Assembly: GCA_037176845.1 (NCBI GenBank)
Contig: JAYKXP010000337.1
Coordinates: 1-25,171, forward strand
DNA length: 25,171 nucleotides
Direction of reading: 5' to 3'
Source of the DNA: Paramarasmius palmivorus
Lineage: Eukaryota > Basidiomycota > Agaricomycetes > Agaricales > Marasmiaceae
Of this stretch, positions 1 through 7,811 are shown one piece after another (positions within the stretch are counted from its first letter, which is position 1; every line of letters begins with the position of its first letter). Position numbers and translations under genes: made by a program. The notes beneath the pieces are model-generated. The model was not told where the DNA came from. It made no database searches and was given only the letters and a program-made list of their open reading frames with translations.

Positions 1-520
1 ACAACGAACATAATTTGAATAACGTGATGGCAACAGGTAGCCAATTTATACCCACAAACCCGATATTCAATCCAACACCACCATAAGTTCCTATTTTTAT
101 GCAATGACAACTTACAACTGGTTATCACCCGCTCAGAACACCTTGGATGTTCTCCCGACAGAGCTCCAATTCACAATAGCCACAGATTTTGCTTCGACAG
201 AGGTCATCTTTGTCCTATCCTGCTGTACCACTGGACTGGCAACAGATATGGGCACTAGTCAAGCACCCCCAGACACGGAAGATGGCAACAATATCCACTC
301 CCAAAGACGCCGGTAAACAGAAGCAATACTTGCCATCAGAGCCATTGTGGAAGGGTTGAGGACGAAGGATAGAGGACACTGTGGTTAGGTATTGACAGAG
401 AGGGTTTTAAAGGGCGGAATGCTAAATTGACGGTTAGCTCCACTCTCCCTGTATCTCGCCATTCAATGTATTGCATCGCTGGAATCGATACTATGGCATA
501 ATTTAAATGTATAACGATCA
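1..520. other. No gene resolved at left edge
   Basis: I see no supportable gene here. A 70-codon frame at 104-316 (+) and a 61-codon frame at 336-521 (-) show no recognisable motif, signal peptide or splice-consistent extension. The stretch may hold the end of a gene lying to the left of the window, but nothing in it shows this. Confidence 0.4.
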
Positions 521-611
521 TCGCTGGTAGTTTATGGCTAGCTCACGCGTCATACAGACTTTCGAGAATTGAGAATTGGGCGTGCGAAATGGTTCGACTC
601 CCAGCCCGGGT
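521..611 (+). pseudogene. Degenerate tRNA-Asp-like element
   Basis: The 3' half keeps the family T-arm with a perfect B box (GGTTCGACTCC) followed by CAGCCCGGG, and the 5' half keeps TAGTTTATGG as a recognisable A box. A CACGC/GCGTG anticodon stem can still form. The acceptor stem no longer pairs fully and the CTGTCA anticodon loop is damaged. It resembles the tRNA-Asp elements at 3.3-6 kb and 17.6-19.2 kb but lies outside those arrays. It is probably a decayed tRNA or tRNA-derived copy. Confidence 0.55.
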
Positions 612-1636
612 AATACCAGATTTCGAACAACGTTTATTTGTTTTGACGAAAATGTACAGTCTGGAAAACTATTGCGATGCTATCTTTTCAATCGAATTGG
701 AACAAGTGTTGTTTTGTTAGGTGACTTCTTTGATAGGATCAAGAAACCAGCGATCGGTTTATTTTTGTCAAACGGCCGCAAAACGGCAAAAACGCGTTTC
801 TAGACCCTATCCACAGGACCCTTAAGTTCCTTTACGCCAGTTTCACTCAGCCTCTAACATGGGAATTTTTTTCTGTTGAACTTCCTCTCGGAAAGGCTGC
901 TTCCACAGCTTGGTGATAATCCTGGGCCTTGAGGGGGATTGCAGTCTCCTTGGAGTGCTATAGTTTTGAGTCGCATCGAGGTTCATACCCTGGCAGGGCA
1001 GAGCACCTGGTGTAGTCCATGGTGGTGCCTATTTCAAGGAACCGCGATGATTCCAACACCCGCAGCTCAAACAGTGACTCATACAATAACTCCTACAAAT
1101 AGCATCTAGAATTTGGAAAGGGAATAGTGTACTGATCCTCGCGAGAGAAGACTGGAAAAAACAGTGGTAACAGACAGGCAGTCTTATTTCATCCATAGCC
1201 GACGTTCTCGTTTCAGAAAGGTCTAAGTCGCTAATAATCGAGAATTTGAGAATAATATGCAATGACATCCGACGACCCTTCATGTCGTCTATTTCTGATG
1301 TTCCAGACCAAGGCATGTTCGACCATTCATCGCTTGTATGGCCATCAATCATTGACGGTAAATTTTTTACATCTTTTGCGCGACATTTAATTCATCCTGG
1401 ACAGTTGACGCCGTAGGAATGATCTATTTTGGGAACATTGTATGCTAAAACTCGCCCTCTGTGAGAGTGCATGTTTACCTCATGTCAAAAGCCTTTGTTG
1501 CATCACGCCACGAAACTGTTTTTCCTGCGACGCCATTCATTCATGATTATTATTTACATCATGCACATAACAGTAGCTCCACTTCGACGTGTTCAACAGC
1601 ATATTTACAGGCGCCTACGCATCACGTTGAAAAACA
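612..1636. other. Intergenic, upstream of hydrophobin
   Basis: No gene could be supported. The longest frame, 1029-1352 (-), has 107 codons and no recognisable domain. The right part is presumably the promoter region of the hydrophobin gene. A B-box-like GGTTCATACCC near 980 has no matching A box or stems around it. Confidence 0.4.
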
Positions 1637-1643
1637 TATAAAA
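1637..1643 (+). promoter_or_regulatory. TATA box of hydrophobin gene
   Basis: TATAAAA lies 64 bases before the start codon of the hydrophobin gene, followed by a pyrimidine-rich leader (CTTCACTTCACACAAC and TCTTCCTATCTTCTCG). This is the arrangement usual for strongly expressed fungal genes. Confidence 0.7.
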
Positions 1644-1706
1644 GCCTCTCTGGTTCAACCAGGGTTCTTCACTTCACACAACAGTAGTCTTCCTATCTTC
1701 TCGAAC

Positions 1707-2149
1707 ATGCAATCCAAACTCTTCTCTCTTGCTGCTCTCGCCACCCTTGCGGCTGCCACAGGTATTCCGGCCAGCGAATGCACCACCGGGCCCATCCAGT
1801 GCTGCAACACTACAGGCAAAGCCAGTGACCCCAGCATCGCCAAGGTGCTCAGTCTGTTGGGCGTCGTCGCCCAGGGTGTCGACGTTCTCGTCGGTGTTAC
1901 CTGCACCCCAGTCACCGTCATCGGTGCTGGTGGCTCTGGCTGGTGAGTTATCTGCCGTTTTTCCTTATTTTTTGTGGTCTGGCACTAAACCGACCTGTAG
2001 CTCTGCCCACCCAGTCTGCTGCACAGACAACTCTCATGGTAAACCACTTTGAATATCTCTGACTTGGTATGCCGAACGAACGCTGATTTTACGTCTTTGC
2101 AGATACCGCTGTCTCTCTTGGCTGTGTGCCCGTCGACCTCAGCCTCTAA
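1707..2149 (+). CDS. Class I hydrophobin, secreted, three exons
   Basis: Exons are 1707-1942, 2001-2038 and 2103-2149, giving 106 residues. Both introns are GT-AG, of 58 and 64 nt. Residues 1-18 form a typical signal peptide (MQSKLFSLAALATLAAAT). The mature part has eight cysteines at 25, 32, 33, 66, 79, 85, 86 and 99, giving C-X6-CC-X32-C-X12-C-X5-CC-X12-C, which is the basidiomycete class I pattern. Such proteins are secreted and self-assemble at air-water interfaces to coat hyphae, fruit bodies or spores. The start was chosen because it opens the signal peptide; the same frame stays open upstream to 1461, but that extension lies before the TATA box. Codons are strongly C-ending, as in highly expressed fungal genes. 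The first exon runs into a stop if unspliced, so both introns are needed to restore the last four cysteines. Confidence 0.97.
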
Positions 2150-2291
2150 TTGGATTCGGATTCTTGCCCGTCGCCTACTTATTACATCGACTTGACAGAA
2201 GTTGTAAAGAGCTTGTAGATATGGGTGCTCGTACCTATGCGGATCGTCTTCGAGTCGGACTGTAATTGGTCTCGGACATGTTATGCGAATG

Positions 2292-2297
2292 AATAAA
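2292..2297 (+). terminator. Polyadenylation signal of hydrophobin gene
   Basis: AATAAA in an A/T-rich context 143 bases after the hydrophobin stop codon, followed by TATATTGTAATC. It is a likely cleavage and polyadenylation signal. Confidence 0.55.
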
Positions 2298-2672
2298 TAT
2301 ATTGTAATCTGTTATAGTGCCGCTAAAAGCTCTCTTCAAAGTGGAAGTCTCCGTGATTTCGGGGGATTCGCAGAACCCGAGTCTGAACTTGTAAGTTGAA
2401 TCATGAATGACGAATCTACGTACAAGTAGGTACGAATGATTAGCCGTGAATGGTTGAGTACTGGGTTCCTGGTGCCTGGTTTCCAGAAGGGTGCAGTGTT
2501 CATATGTTCACGCGTCTATATAATGTATGCGGCTTTAGATCCCCAGGTATCGTATCTAGCTTGTCGTATCTCCCTCAGGATCAAGCTTGAATCCTAATCT
2601 CGCTTTGGGAGCGTGACTCGGAAACCTCTGACCACATAAATAGGGTGTTAGTATTACGGTAAAAGCTTCGTG

Positions 2673-2731
2673 AGCGCTTTTTCGGCGCTAAGCCTCCTAT
2701 ATGTGGCAATACGCCGTTCAAAACCCTTGTC
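2673..2731 (+). repeat. Hairpin repeat, copy 1
   Basis: AGCGC and GCGCT at 2673-2689 form a 5-bp stem with a T-rich loop. It is followed by a conserved tail with CCTCCTATATGTGGCAATA and CGCCGTTCAAAACCC. The same order occurs at 3931-3986, and the tail recurs at 2971-3000. Function is unknown; it may be a decayed small transposable element. Confidence 0.6.
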
Positions 2732-2970
2732 AGCATAATTGGACTTGTCGAAATACACTACGTATGGTCATTGTAGCTATCATAATTATGCTCCAAGCTA
2801 TGGAGACGCTTTATTGTTCACTGATTTCCCAGAGCCCAGGCTCGGGATGTTTAGGCTTCGAACCCAAGGACTCTAAATCGACAGTGATCAATTCAAAGGC
2901 TTTGAAGCTCGTTATCGTGCAGAATAATATTTAAACACGTCCCAACAGGAATCAAAAGTATTCGACTACA

Positions 2971-3000
2971 TTAGCGCTAAACCTCTTATATGTGGCCAGA
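2971..3000 (+). repeat. Hairpin repeat, copy 2 (partial)
   Basis: TTAGCGCTAAACCTCTTATA followed by TGTGGCCAGA matches the core and tail of the hairpin repeat at 2673 and 3931, with the left stem arm missing. Confidence 0.5.
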
Positions 3001-3332
3001 CCGTCCAAGACTCAACCCAATTCGCTTCAAAGCCAACTTAGACTTGTCTGACTCGCGATATACAATTTACCTGTGAACACCGTAACTATTCTAACCCTCG
3101 CACTCTCAGTTAATATTATGCCCTATATACAAGTAGAGAGAAGCTTCGAGCTGGCTAAAGTGCTTCCAGCCTAGACAGTTGTCCCCTAAAACGTGGAATT
3201 TTGCCGTGATAGCAAACGTCAAGCGATGTTCTCTTCTAATGACGGAACAACTCGTTTCTCAGGTGCTGTAAACGCGTGCGGCAGGCTATTCGTTCGTCAT
3301 CTGAATTGAAGATCTAGTGCCTCACTTATAGT

Positions 3333-3417
3333 CCTCCGCAGTGTATCGGTTTACGCGGTTGTAGGATAAATCTACATAATACGCCTAAACGCTGGGTTCG
3401 AGTCCCACGTAGGGGGA
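3333..3417 (+). pseudogene. Degenerate tRNA-Asp-like element
   Basis: The 3' half retains GCTGGGTTCGAGTCCCA, a good B box and most of the T-arm. The 5' half retains GTGTATCGG of the A-box/D-arm. The anticodon arm is unrecognisable, and the acceptor ends (TCCTCCG and TAGGGGGA) do not pair. It is the first member of the left tRNA-Asp-like array. Confidence 0.55.
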
Positions 3418-3568
3418 TAGTCAGAGTGTGCATGCTCCTTTTTTATTGAGGTCGGTGAGAAGGAAAATCTCGGGACTCTCCGTTCACTTCTGTTTTCTAC
3501 TCATATAAAACGCTAGGATGTAAGGTACTGCGGGCCGAAACCCAAAATAAATCCCAGAGTTCCCTCAC

Positions 3569-3573
3569 AAAAA
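3569..3573 (-). terminator. Pol III terminator of tRNA-Asp
   Basis: A run of five T on the minus strand, 24 bases past the 3' end of the tRNA-Asp gene at 3597-3688. Confidence 0.6.
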
Positions 3574-3596
3574 CCCTCCATTTGTACCTGGGTATA

Positions 3597-3688
3597 CTCC
3601 CTGGCTGGGAGTCGAACCCAGCTTTCGCGCGGAAGATTTCTTTACGTGCTATGACAGGCGCGTGTACTAACCGATATACTACCAGGGA
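3597..3688 (-). tRNA. tRNA-Asp(GUC) with 20-nt intron
   Basis: A complete cloverleaf can be drawn. The acceptor stem TCCCTGG/CCAGGGA has seven pairs, the D stem is GTAT/GTAC, the anticodon stem is CGCGC/GCGCG, and the T-arm is CTGGG-TTCGACT-CCCAG. The anticodon loop reads C-U-GUC-A, and a 20-nt intron follows position 37, the normal eukaryotic site. The discriminator is G73, an identity base for aspartate. The internal A box and B box (GGTTCGACTCC) are intact. Mature length without CCA is 72 nt. It is one of four structurally intact members of the family in this window. Confidence 0.92.
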
Positions 3689-3930
3689 GTTGTTACATGG
3701 TGCTTGGTTTATTAGTATACCAAATATAGATCAACACGAACAACAGCTGTATTGGTCGATTACTGTGTTCCTGGTTCTTAGAAGAGTGAATTGTTCACTT
3801 GTACGAGTCTTATGTATTCCCGGATATGTGGGACAACCATATAAATGTGGTGGACGACCTATGTATCGAGTCCGAACATCTGAATCGGTAGCGGCATTCA
3901 ATTCAAAGTCGTTAATCGTCTATGTTTATG

Positions 3931-3986
3931 AGCGCCTTTTCAGCGCTTAATCTCCTATATGCGGCAATATGTACGCCGTTCAAACC
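3931..3986 (+). repeat. Hairpin repeat, copy 3
   Basis: AGCGC and GCGCT at 3931-3947 flank a CTTTTCA loop, and the conserved tail (CTCCTATATGCGGCAATAT, then ACGCCGTTCAAACCC) follows as in copy 1, with a few inserted bases. Confidence 0.6.
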
Positions 3987-4306
3987 CCAATTGCTGTCAA
4001 CGACGAGTTCCCTGCGGATGTTGCCGCTATATACGAGAAGGTTGATTTCCGTACGCTAACAGTACAGGTGGTCGGTCGTGGTATCTGGCCTGATTTCATT
4101 CGGCAAGACGACGAACAATTAGAGTGAAAATCTCCAAAGGCACGGGATCATTCTCTCATGATGCATCACGGATTCTCTTACATTCGAGGAGAAACGATAA
4201 ATCGATTTACTGGCGATCGAGATCCGAATGAGCAGGAATGAGATGAGAGTGTCCCACCCAGTCGATGATCTACGTCTCGTATCCTGATTTAATGGTCCAG
4301 GTACCT

Positions 4307-4401
4307 TCCCTGGTCGTATACCGGTTAATACACGCGCCTTCTATTGAGGCTCACGCAAATATCTAGCACGCGAAAGCTGGGTTCGAGTCCCAGTCAGGGA
4401 T
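4307..4401 (+). pseudogene. tRNA-Asp-derived element, anticodon changed to UCU
   Basis: Acceptor TCCCTGG pairs with TCAGGGA (one G-U). The D stem GTAT/ATAC is perfect and the T-arm CTGGG/CCCAG is intact. The anticodon stem CGCGC/ACGCG has four of five pairs. The loop reads C-U-UCU-A, so the anticodon position carries UCU (an arginine anticodon) instead of GUC, and the discriminator is T instead of G. An intron-sized insert of about 23 nt remains and a T5 run follows at 4420-4424. It is either a decaying copy or a tRNA with switched identity. I call it a probable pseudogene. Confidence 0.55.
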
Positions 4402-4584
4402 TCTACAGGTGGTCAGATATTTTTGTATCTGCTACTATCATTTAAACGGACCACGATGGAAGGTGTTCAACCAAAGAGAAACCGCCAAAGCCAGTTGCTT
4501 CGAACATTGATCCATTATGCATTACCCTCGCAAGATCAATCTCTTTGCTTTGATGAATCCAAGTACTAGACATGAATGAACACC

Positions 4585-4668
4585 TCCCCTGGTGGTAGAT
4601 CAGCTAGTACACTGTCCGCAAGCCTTCTTTGTGGCGCGCAACAGCTGGGTTCGAATCCCAACCAGGAA
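4585..4668 (+). pseudogene. Degenerate tRNA-Asp-like element
   Basis: The ends CCCCTGG and CCAGGAA are still recognisable, with a D-arm-like GTAGATCAGCTAGTAC and a T-arm CTGGGTTCGAATCCCAA. The anticodon stem-loop is lost. It lies in the left array in the same orientation as its neighbours. Confidence 0.55.
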
Positions 4669-5036
4669 GTTAGTTCTTGGGAGACGAAATTCTTTTTTCT
4701 CTTCTCTTGGTTTACATGTTACTCGAAAAATGCTTGATACGGAGGATAAGCATATGGGTGCTTCGGATATTGGGCGATCAATTCAGAGGCTCATCTTCTA
4801 ATGTACGATGTTGAACCAAAGGCAATCGTCATCCGAGTCAAGCGCTCAGATGTTCACAAGACAAACTTCAATGAGCCTCGGAAATCGGGGAGTCAAACCG
4901 CGTGCACCAGCAGACGAGGCTTACTTTAACCCGCGCCGATTGATCCAGAAGAGAGAGGAGAATATGGCCAGGTATTAGGTTACAGGACATTCGTACACAG
5001 AGAACGAGTCACGTCCATCAAACTCCAACAGCGTGT

Positions 5037-5115
5037 TCCCTAGTAGTACATCGGATAGTACATACTACATGTACTTATACGCACGAAGACTGGGTTCGAG
5101 TCCCCTGCTAGGGAG
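5037..5115 (+). pseudogene. Degenerate tRNA-Asp-like element
   Basis: The acceptor ends TCCCTAG and CTAGGGA still pair perfectly through a compensatory G-to-A / C-to-T change, and G73 is kept. The D stem GTAC/GTAC is intact. The anticodon arm and part of the T stem (CTGGG against CCCTG) are damaged. The compensatory acceptor pair hints that it was under selection for some time after duplication. Confidence 0.5.
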
Positions 5116-5444
5116 TAATAGATCGGCGAGCCGAGATTTTTCGTATCTAGAGTTTAGAGCAGTATTACTGGTCTTAATTCAGGGGAGATGATGGTACATG
5201 AACTCCGAGTCGAAAGCTAAAGGAGAATTAACAGAACACCCATACCCATAGAGTAACAAGTAGAAGTACGATCTTCCATCATTGCCGTCATTGAGTCATT
5301 ATCGTAGCACGAGAGGAACGATAGATTATGTTCTCTTCTGCTTACTCGGGTGCTATTGCATTCAACATTTGAGTTCCGAACGAAGAGGGATGAAAATGAG
5401 TCAAACGACATGCACAGAGGGAAGATACAAACTTAAACCACAAG

Positions 5445-5519
5445 ACCCTGGTAGTATACCGGTTAATACCCGCACCTTCAAGCATGCGCGAAATCTGGGT
5501 TCGAGTCCCAGCCAGGGAA
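5445..5519 (+). pseudogene. tRNA-Asp-derived element without intron, loop UCA
   Basis: The acceptor is ACCCTGG against CCAGGGA (first pair broken), the D stem GTAT/ATAC is good and the T-arm is perfect. The intron is absent and the element is 74 nt long. The anticodon arm CGCAC...ATGCG pairs at four of five positions, with a loop that reads C-U-UCA-A. The anticodon position would be UCA, complementary to the UGA stop codon, but the loop and variable region are about two bases too long. I regard it as a probable pseudogene. Confidence 0.5.
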
Positions 5520-5699
5520 TGAAAGCTACTCTTGAATCTTTTTTTGCTTTCGTGTTTCTCAGGGATGTAACTGATTGTTTGTGTATCTGATCGTCTTGCT
5601 TCACAGCGGGGAAAATTACTGGTGATTGCATACTCATGGCGGAGAACGTCAAGGTCCCGGATCCGTATCATTTACGTGCACACATAAACAAAAAAGGAA

Positions 5700-5793
5700 T
5701 CTCTGGTAGTATATCGGTTAGTACACGCGCCTGTCATACGGCAACCGATATTCCCTCGCGCGCGAAAGCTGGGTTCGACTCCCAGCCAGGGAG
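5700..5793 (+). tRNA. tRNA-Asp(GUC) with 22-nt intron
   Basis: A full cloverleaf with acceptor TCTCTGG/CCAGGGA (one U-G pair at position 3), D stem GTAT/GTAC, anticodon stem CGCGC/GCGCG, loop with GUC, a 22-nt intron after position 37, T-arm CTGGG/CCCAG and G73. A strong T9 terminator lies 21 bases downstream. It converges on the minus-strand tRNA-Asp at 5884-5975, an arrangement repeated in the right-hand array. Confidence 0.9.
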
Positions 5794-5814
5794 TGTGTGT
5801 ATAGGGCTGATAGA

Positions 5815-5823
5815 TTTTTTTTT
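5815..5823 (+). terminator. Pol III terminator of tRNA-Asp
   Basis: Nine consecutive T residues after the tRNA-Asp at 5700-5793. Confidence 0.8.
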
Positions 5824-5846
5824 ATGATGGTGTAGATTTTATTTTC

Positions 5847-5851
5847 AAAAA
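5847..5851 (-). terminator. Pol III terminator of tRNA-Asp
   Basis: Five consecutive T on the minus strand, 32 bases beyond the 3' end of the tRNA-Asp at 5884-5975. Confidence 0.5.
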
Positions 5852-5883
5852 CACTAGGCAAATTGCCGTTGAGAATAGAGTAT

Positions 5884-5975
5884 CTCCCTGGCTGGGAGTC
5901 GAACCCAGCTTTCGCGCGGATGGGTTTTTCATTTATTATGACAGGCGCGTGTACTAACCGATATACTACCAGGGA
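5884..5975 (-). tRNA. tRNA-Asp(GUC) with 20-nt intron
   Basis: All stems pair without mismatch: TCCCTGG/CCAGGGA, GTAT/GTAC, CGCGC/GCGCG and CTGGG/CCCAG. The loop carries GUC, the discriminator is G, and a 20-nt intron sits after position 37. The mature sequence is the same as at 3597-3688, and only the intron differs. The next gene on the left block is the YGGC repeat gene on the same strand, an order also seen at 19083-19771. Confidence 0.92.
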
Positions 5976-6136
5976 GTTATACCTCTACAAGTGGCACCAT
6001 TCCTTATGCAGCTGATATGAAAGTTACACAACGAATACATTCTCGGATACAAGGTACATGAGCATGAACACACGACAGGGGATGGAGGGATACAAGAAGA
6101 CCGTAGGGGGGGAACCAATACACGCTAAGCACTACA

Positions 6137-6171
6137 CCCAAAACCCAACCAAACACCCGAACCCAAAACCC
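6137..6171 (-). promoter_or_regulatory. G-quadruplex-capable tract in 3' UTR of YGGC gene
   Basis: On the sense (minus) strand five GGG runs occur within 35 bases, starting 21 bases after the stop codon of the YGGC gene. The loops are TTTT, TTC, TGTTTGGTT and TTTT. The decayed paralogue has four GGG runs at the same place (19340-19362). It could fold as a DNA or RNA quadruplex and affect transcript ends or stability; that role is inference. Confidence 0.5.
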
Positions 6172-6191
6172 GAAGCCGAAACCGAAACAAC

Positions 6192-6746
6192 CTAGTAGCT
6201 CTGATCATCGCAACCGCCGTATTGGTCACAGGTAGGAGGAGCGGGAGGGGTCCAGTCGTCGCAGCCGCCATACTGATCGCAATCCTTGGTAGGGGGAGGA
6301 GTCCAATTGTCACATCCGCCGTAAGTGTCGCAAGTAGGGGGTGTGGAAGGAGGCGGCGTCCAATCGCAACCGCCATACTGGTCACAGTCCTTGGCAGGAG
6401 GAGTGTAGGTGTCGCAACCGCCATAAGCGTCACAGGTAGGCGGAGAAGGAGGTGGGGTCCAATCACAGCCTCCATACTGGTCGCAGGTAGGTGGTGGGGC
6501 GTAGGTGTCGCAGCCGCCGTATTGATCGCACGAGCCGTACTAGGGAGCTTTTGTCAGCATCGGTTGAGAGTGAGAGAAAAGACAGGAAACGCACCGAATC
6601 ATCTCCACCGTAAACGTCCGACCTCTTCTTGATAGCAGCACCTGAGACGGAGAGTGCGAATGCGAGAGTGATCAGAGTGATGAACTGTCATGAGCGTTGT
6701 TAGCCTTCTTTGTCACTGGGAGTGAGACGGAGGAGCGCACCTTCAT
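6192..6746 (-). CDS. Secreted CDxYGGCD repeat protein, three exons
   Basis: Exons on the minus strand are 6741-6746, 6595-6684 and 6192-6539, with GT-AG introns of 56 and 55 nt, giving 147 residues. Exon 1 encodes only Met-Lys. Residues 1-19 are a signal peptide (MKFITLITLAFALSVSGAA), followed by a Lys-Lys-Arg at 21-23 that resembles a Kex2 cleavage site. From residue 36 there are seven CD(Q/A/T)YGGCD units, each with two cysteines, separated by Pro/Thr/Trp-rich linkers such as WTPPPSPPT and NWTPPPTKD. There are 14 cysteines in all, evenly paired. I do not recognise the family. Composition suggests a disulfide-rich or metal-binding wall or matrix protein, but that is inference. The longer open frames in this region (6125-6475 minus, 6222-6632 plus) are out of frame with this repeat and are not the gene. 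A decayed paralogue lies at 19368-19771. Confidence 0.85.
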
Positions 6747-6854
6747 GTTGTCGTTGGAGTGAAAGTAGAGCTAGATGCGATGAGAAGATGGAGAGAGCTT
6801 GAACAGGACGATGGAGGTCGAACTGGTGGGGAATGGAAGAGACGGAGGGGCAGG

Positions 6855-6861
6855 TTATATA
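6855..6861 (-). promoter_or_regulatory. TATA box of YGGC gene
   Basis: TATATAA on the minus strand, 109 bases before the YGGC start codon, within a pyrimidine-rich sense-strand leader (CTCTCTCCATC, TTCCATTCC). Confidence 0.6.
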
Positions 6862-7336
6862 CCCATTGAAGGATGCTGGAGGATGTTTCGTAGGATTTGA
6901 AATTGAGGGCTTCTAGTGAGGAAGTCGTCGGGTGTCGGGTACTGGGGATGGGTGTTTCATGAAGAGGTCGGGTGGGTGTTTCAAAGAGGTCGGATGAGAG
7001 TCGTTGAGTGTCCTCGTGCGTCGGTAGTCGTCTTGGTTCTTCTCCCGAGTTTCATTTGGCGTCTGGTATCCTTTCATATTCATGAACACTCTAGACCCCA
7101 ACTCAAACCCTGACCTCAAACACCCTCTCTTTCCTTGAGTTGATACACCCTAGCCCAAACATCCTTCCCTTCCAGCATCGAACGTTCCTTGAGGCTGCAA
7201 CCACTGTAGTTCAAATGTTCCCAACGACGAGTTGAGCTTGAACGGTATGTACTTGCGTGTCAGATGAGTGGTAGAATTCGGGGGTTGGCCAGGTTGAACA
7301 GGGAATGGAGAAGGGACAGTGTAGTCGTTATCGTCG
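6862..7336. other. Upstream region of YGGC gene, duplicated
   Basis: No gene resolved. The stretch is clearly related to 19880-20277 in the right-hand block, with shared pieces such as GAAATTGAGGGCTT, TGAAGAG(G/C)TCGGGT and TTGGTTCTTCTCC. It is presumably promoter DNA of the YGGC gene plus the tail of the broken gene in R1. Confidence 0.5.
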
Positions 7337-7811
7337 TCAAGGGCAGAGAAGAGTTTCGGTCCCGCGCCGGAAGCAGTCACATTCCGGCCGGCATGTGATA
7401 TCAATTTGCCTGTTTTGGAAGCACTGTTTCGGACGGAGGATGAACTCGTCTCTCTTCTGAGGTTGTTTTTGCAGGTCGTTTGGTGTCGCCTGATAGTCGT
7501 ATCAGAACGACTTGAAGAGATACAAGCGGGCGTTCAAGTGAGCATTTGCCCTTGGTTCTGGGTTCACTCAAATCAAGCGCACGGACCACGTGACGTTGTG
7601 ACGCATCTGTGACTCCCTGAAATGTCACATAGTCAACACGTTTTTTTCCCTTTCCCATCATCTCGTCGTGGAAGCCCGAAATGAACCTCTCGTGCTCAGA
7701 AGCAAGAATCGAGCTTTCCTTCAACGGGATGGAAGTGAGAATACGACTAGCTGGCTCTTCTCCCAGAGCATTATTCAGATCCTGGTAGACGATCGCCGCA
7801 GACTCGACCAA
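7153..7811 (-). pseudogene. Broken unrecognised gene fragment in R1
   Basis: Two overlapping minus-strand frames are conserved, in pieces, with R2 and R3. One runs at 7401-7811 and contains VYQDLNNALGEEPAS and ILASEHERF. The other, about 7520-7153, contains SDTTIRR, SASKTGKLISHAGRNV and KLFSALDDD. In R2 the SDTTIRR part is in the same frame as the upstream part, so single-base indels have split one ancestral frame differently in each copy. The inferred protein is basic and Ser/Thr-rich in the middle. I do not recognise it. Each visible copy looks broken. Confidence 0.4.

Larger units (their letters stand above)
2300..3332. other. Non-coding, repeat-containing region
   Basis: No gene is supported. 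The stretch holds two copies of a hairpin repeat (listed separately). Pieces recur in diverged form near 3.76-3.95 kb, for example the block around GTTCCTGGT near 2470 and 3770, and GATCAATTCAAAGGC near 2885 (also near 3898 and 4770). This suggests an old local duplication of non-coding sequence. The 77-codon frame at 2701-2934 overlaps these repeats and looks fortuitous. Confidence 0.45.

Noticed and set aside
975..1000. B-box-like GGTTCATACCC
   Set aside because: No A box at a suitable distance and no acceptor or T stem could be paired.
1029..1352. 107-codon minus-strand frame upstream of the hydrophobin
   Set aside because: No motif, no signal peptide and no splice-consistent extension, and codon use is unlike the clear genes here.
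6137..6192. Telomere-like repeats
   Set aside because: The ACCCAAAACCC-type motifs are irregular, short and placed just after a gene on one strand, so a 3' UTR G-rich tract explains them better than a telomere.
6125..6475. 116-codon minus-strand frame rich in Leu, Pro and Arg
   Set aside because: It is out of frame with the Cys-Tyr repeat exon and reflects the repeat DNA read in another frame.
6222..6632. 136-codon plus-strand frame with Gly/Arg/Val repeats
   Set aside because: Antisense shadow of the YGGC repeat exon. The repeat protein on the other strand has a signal peptide, proper introns and fixed Cys spacing.
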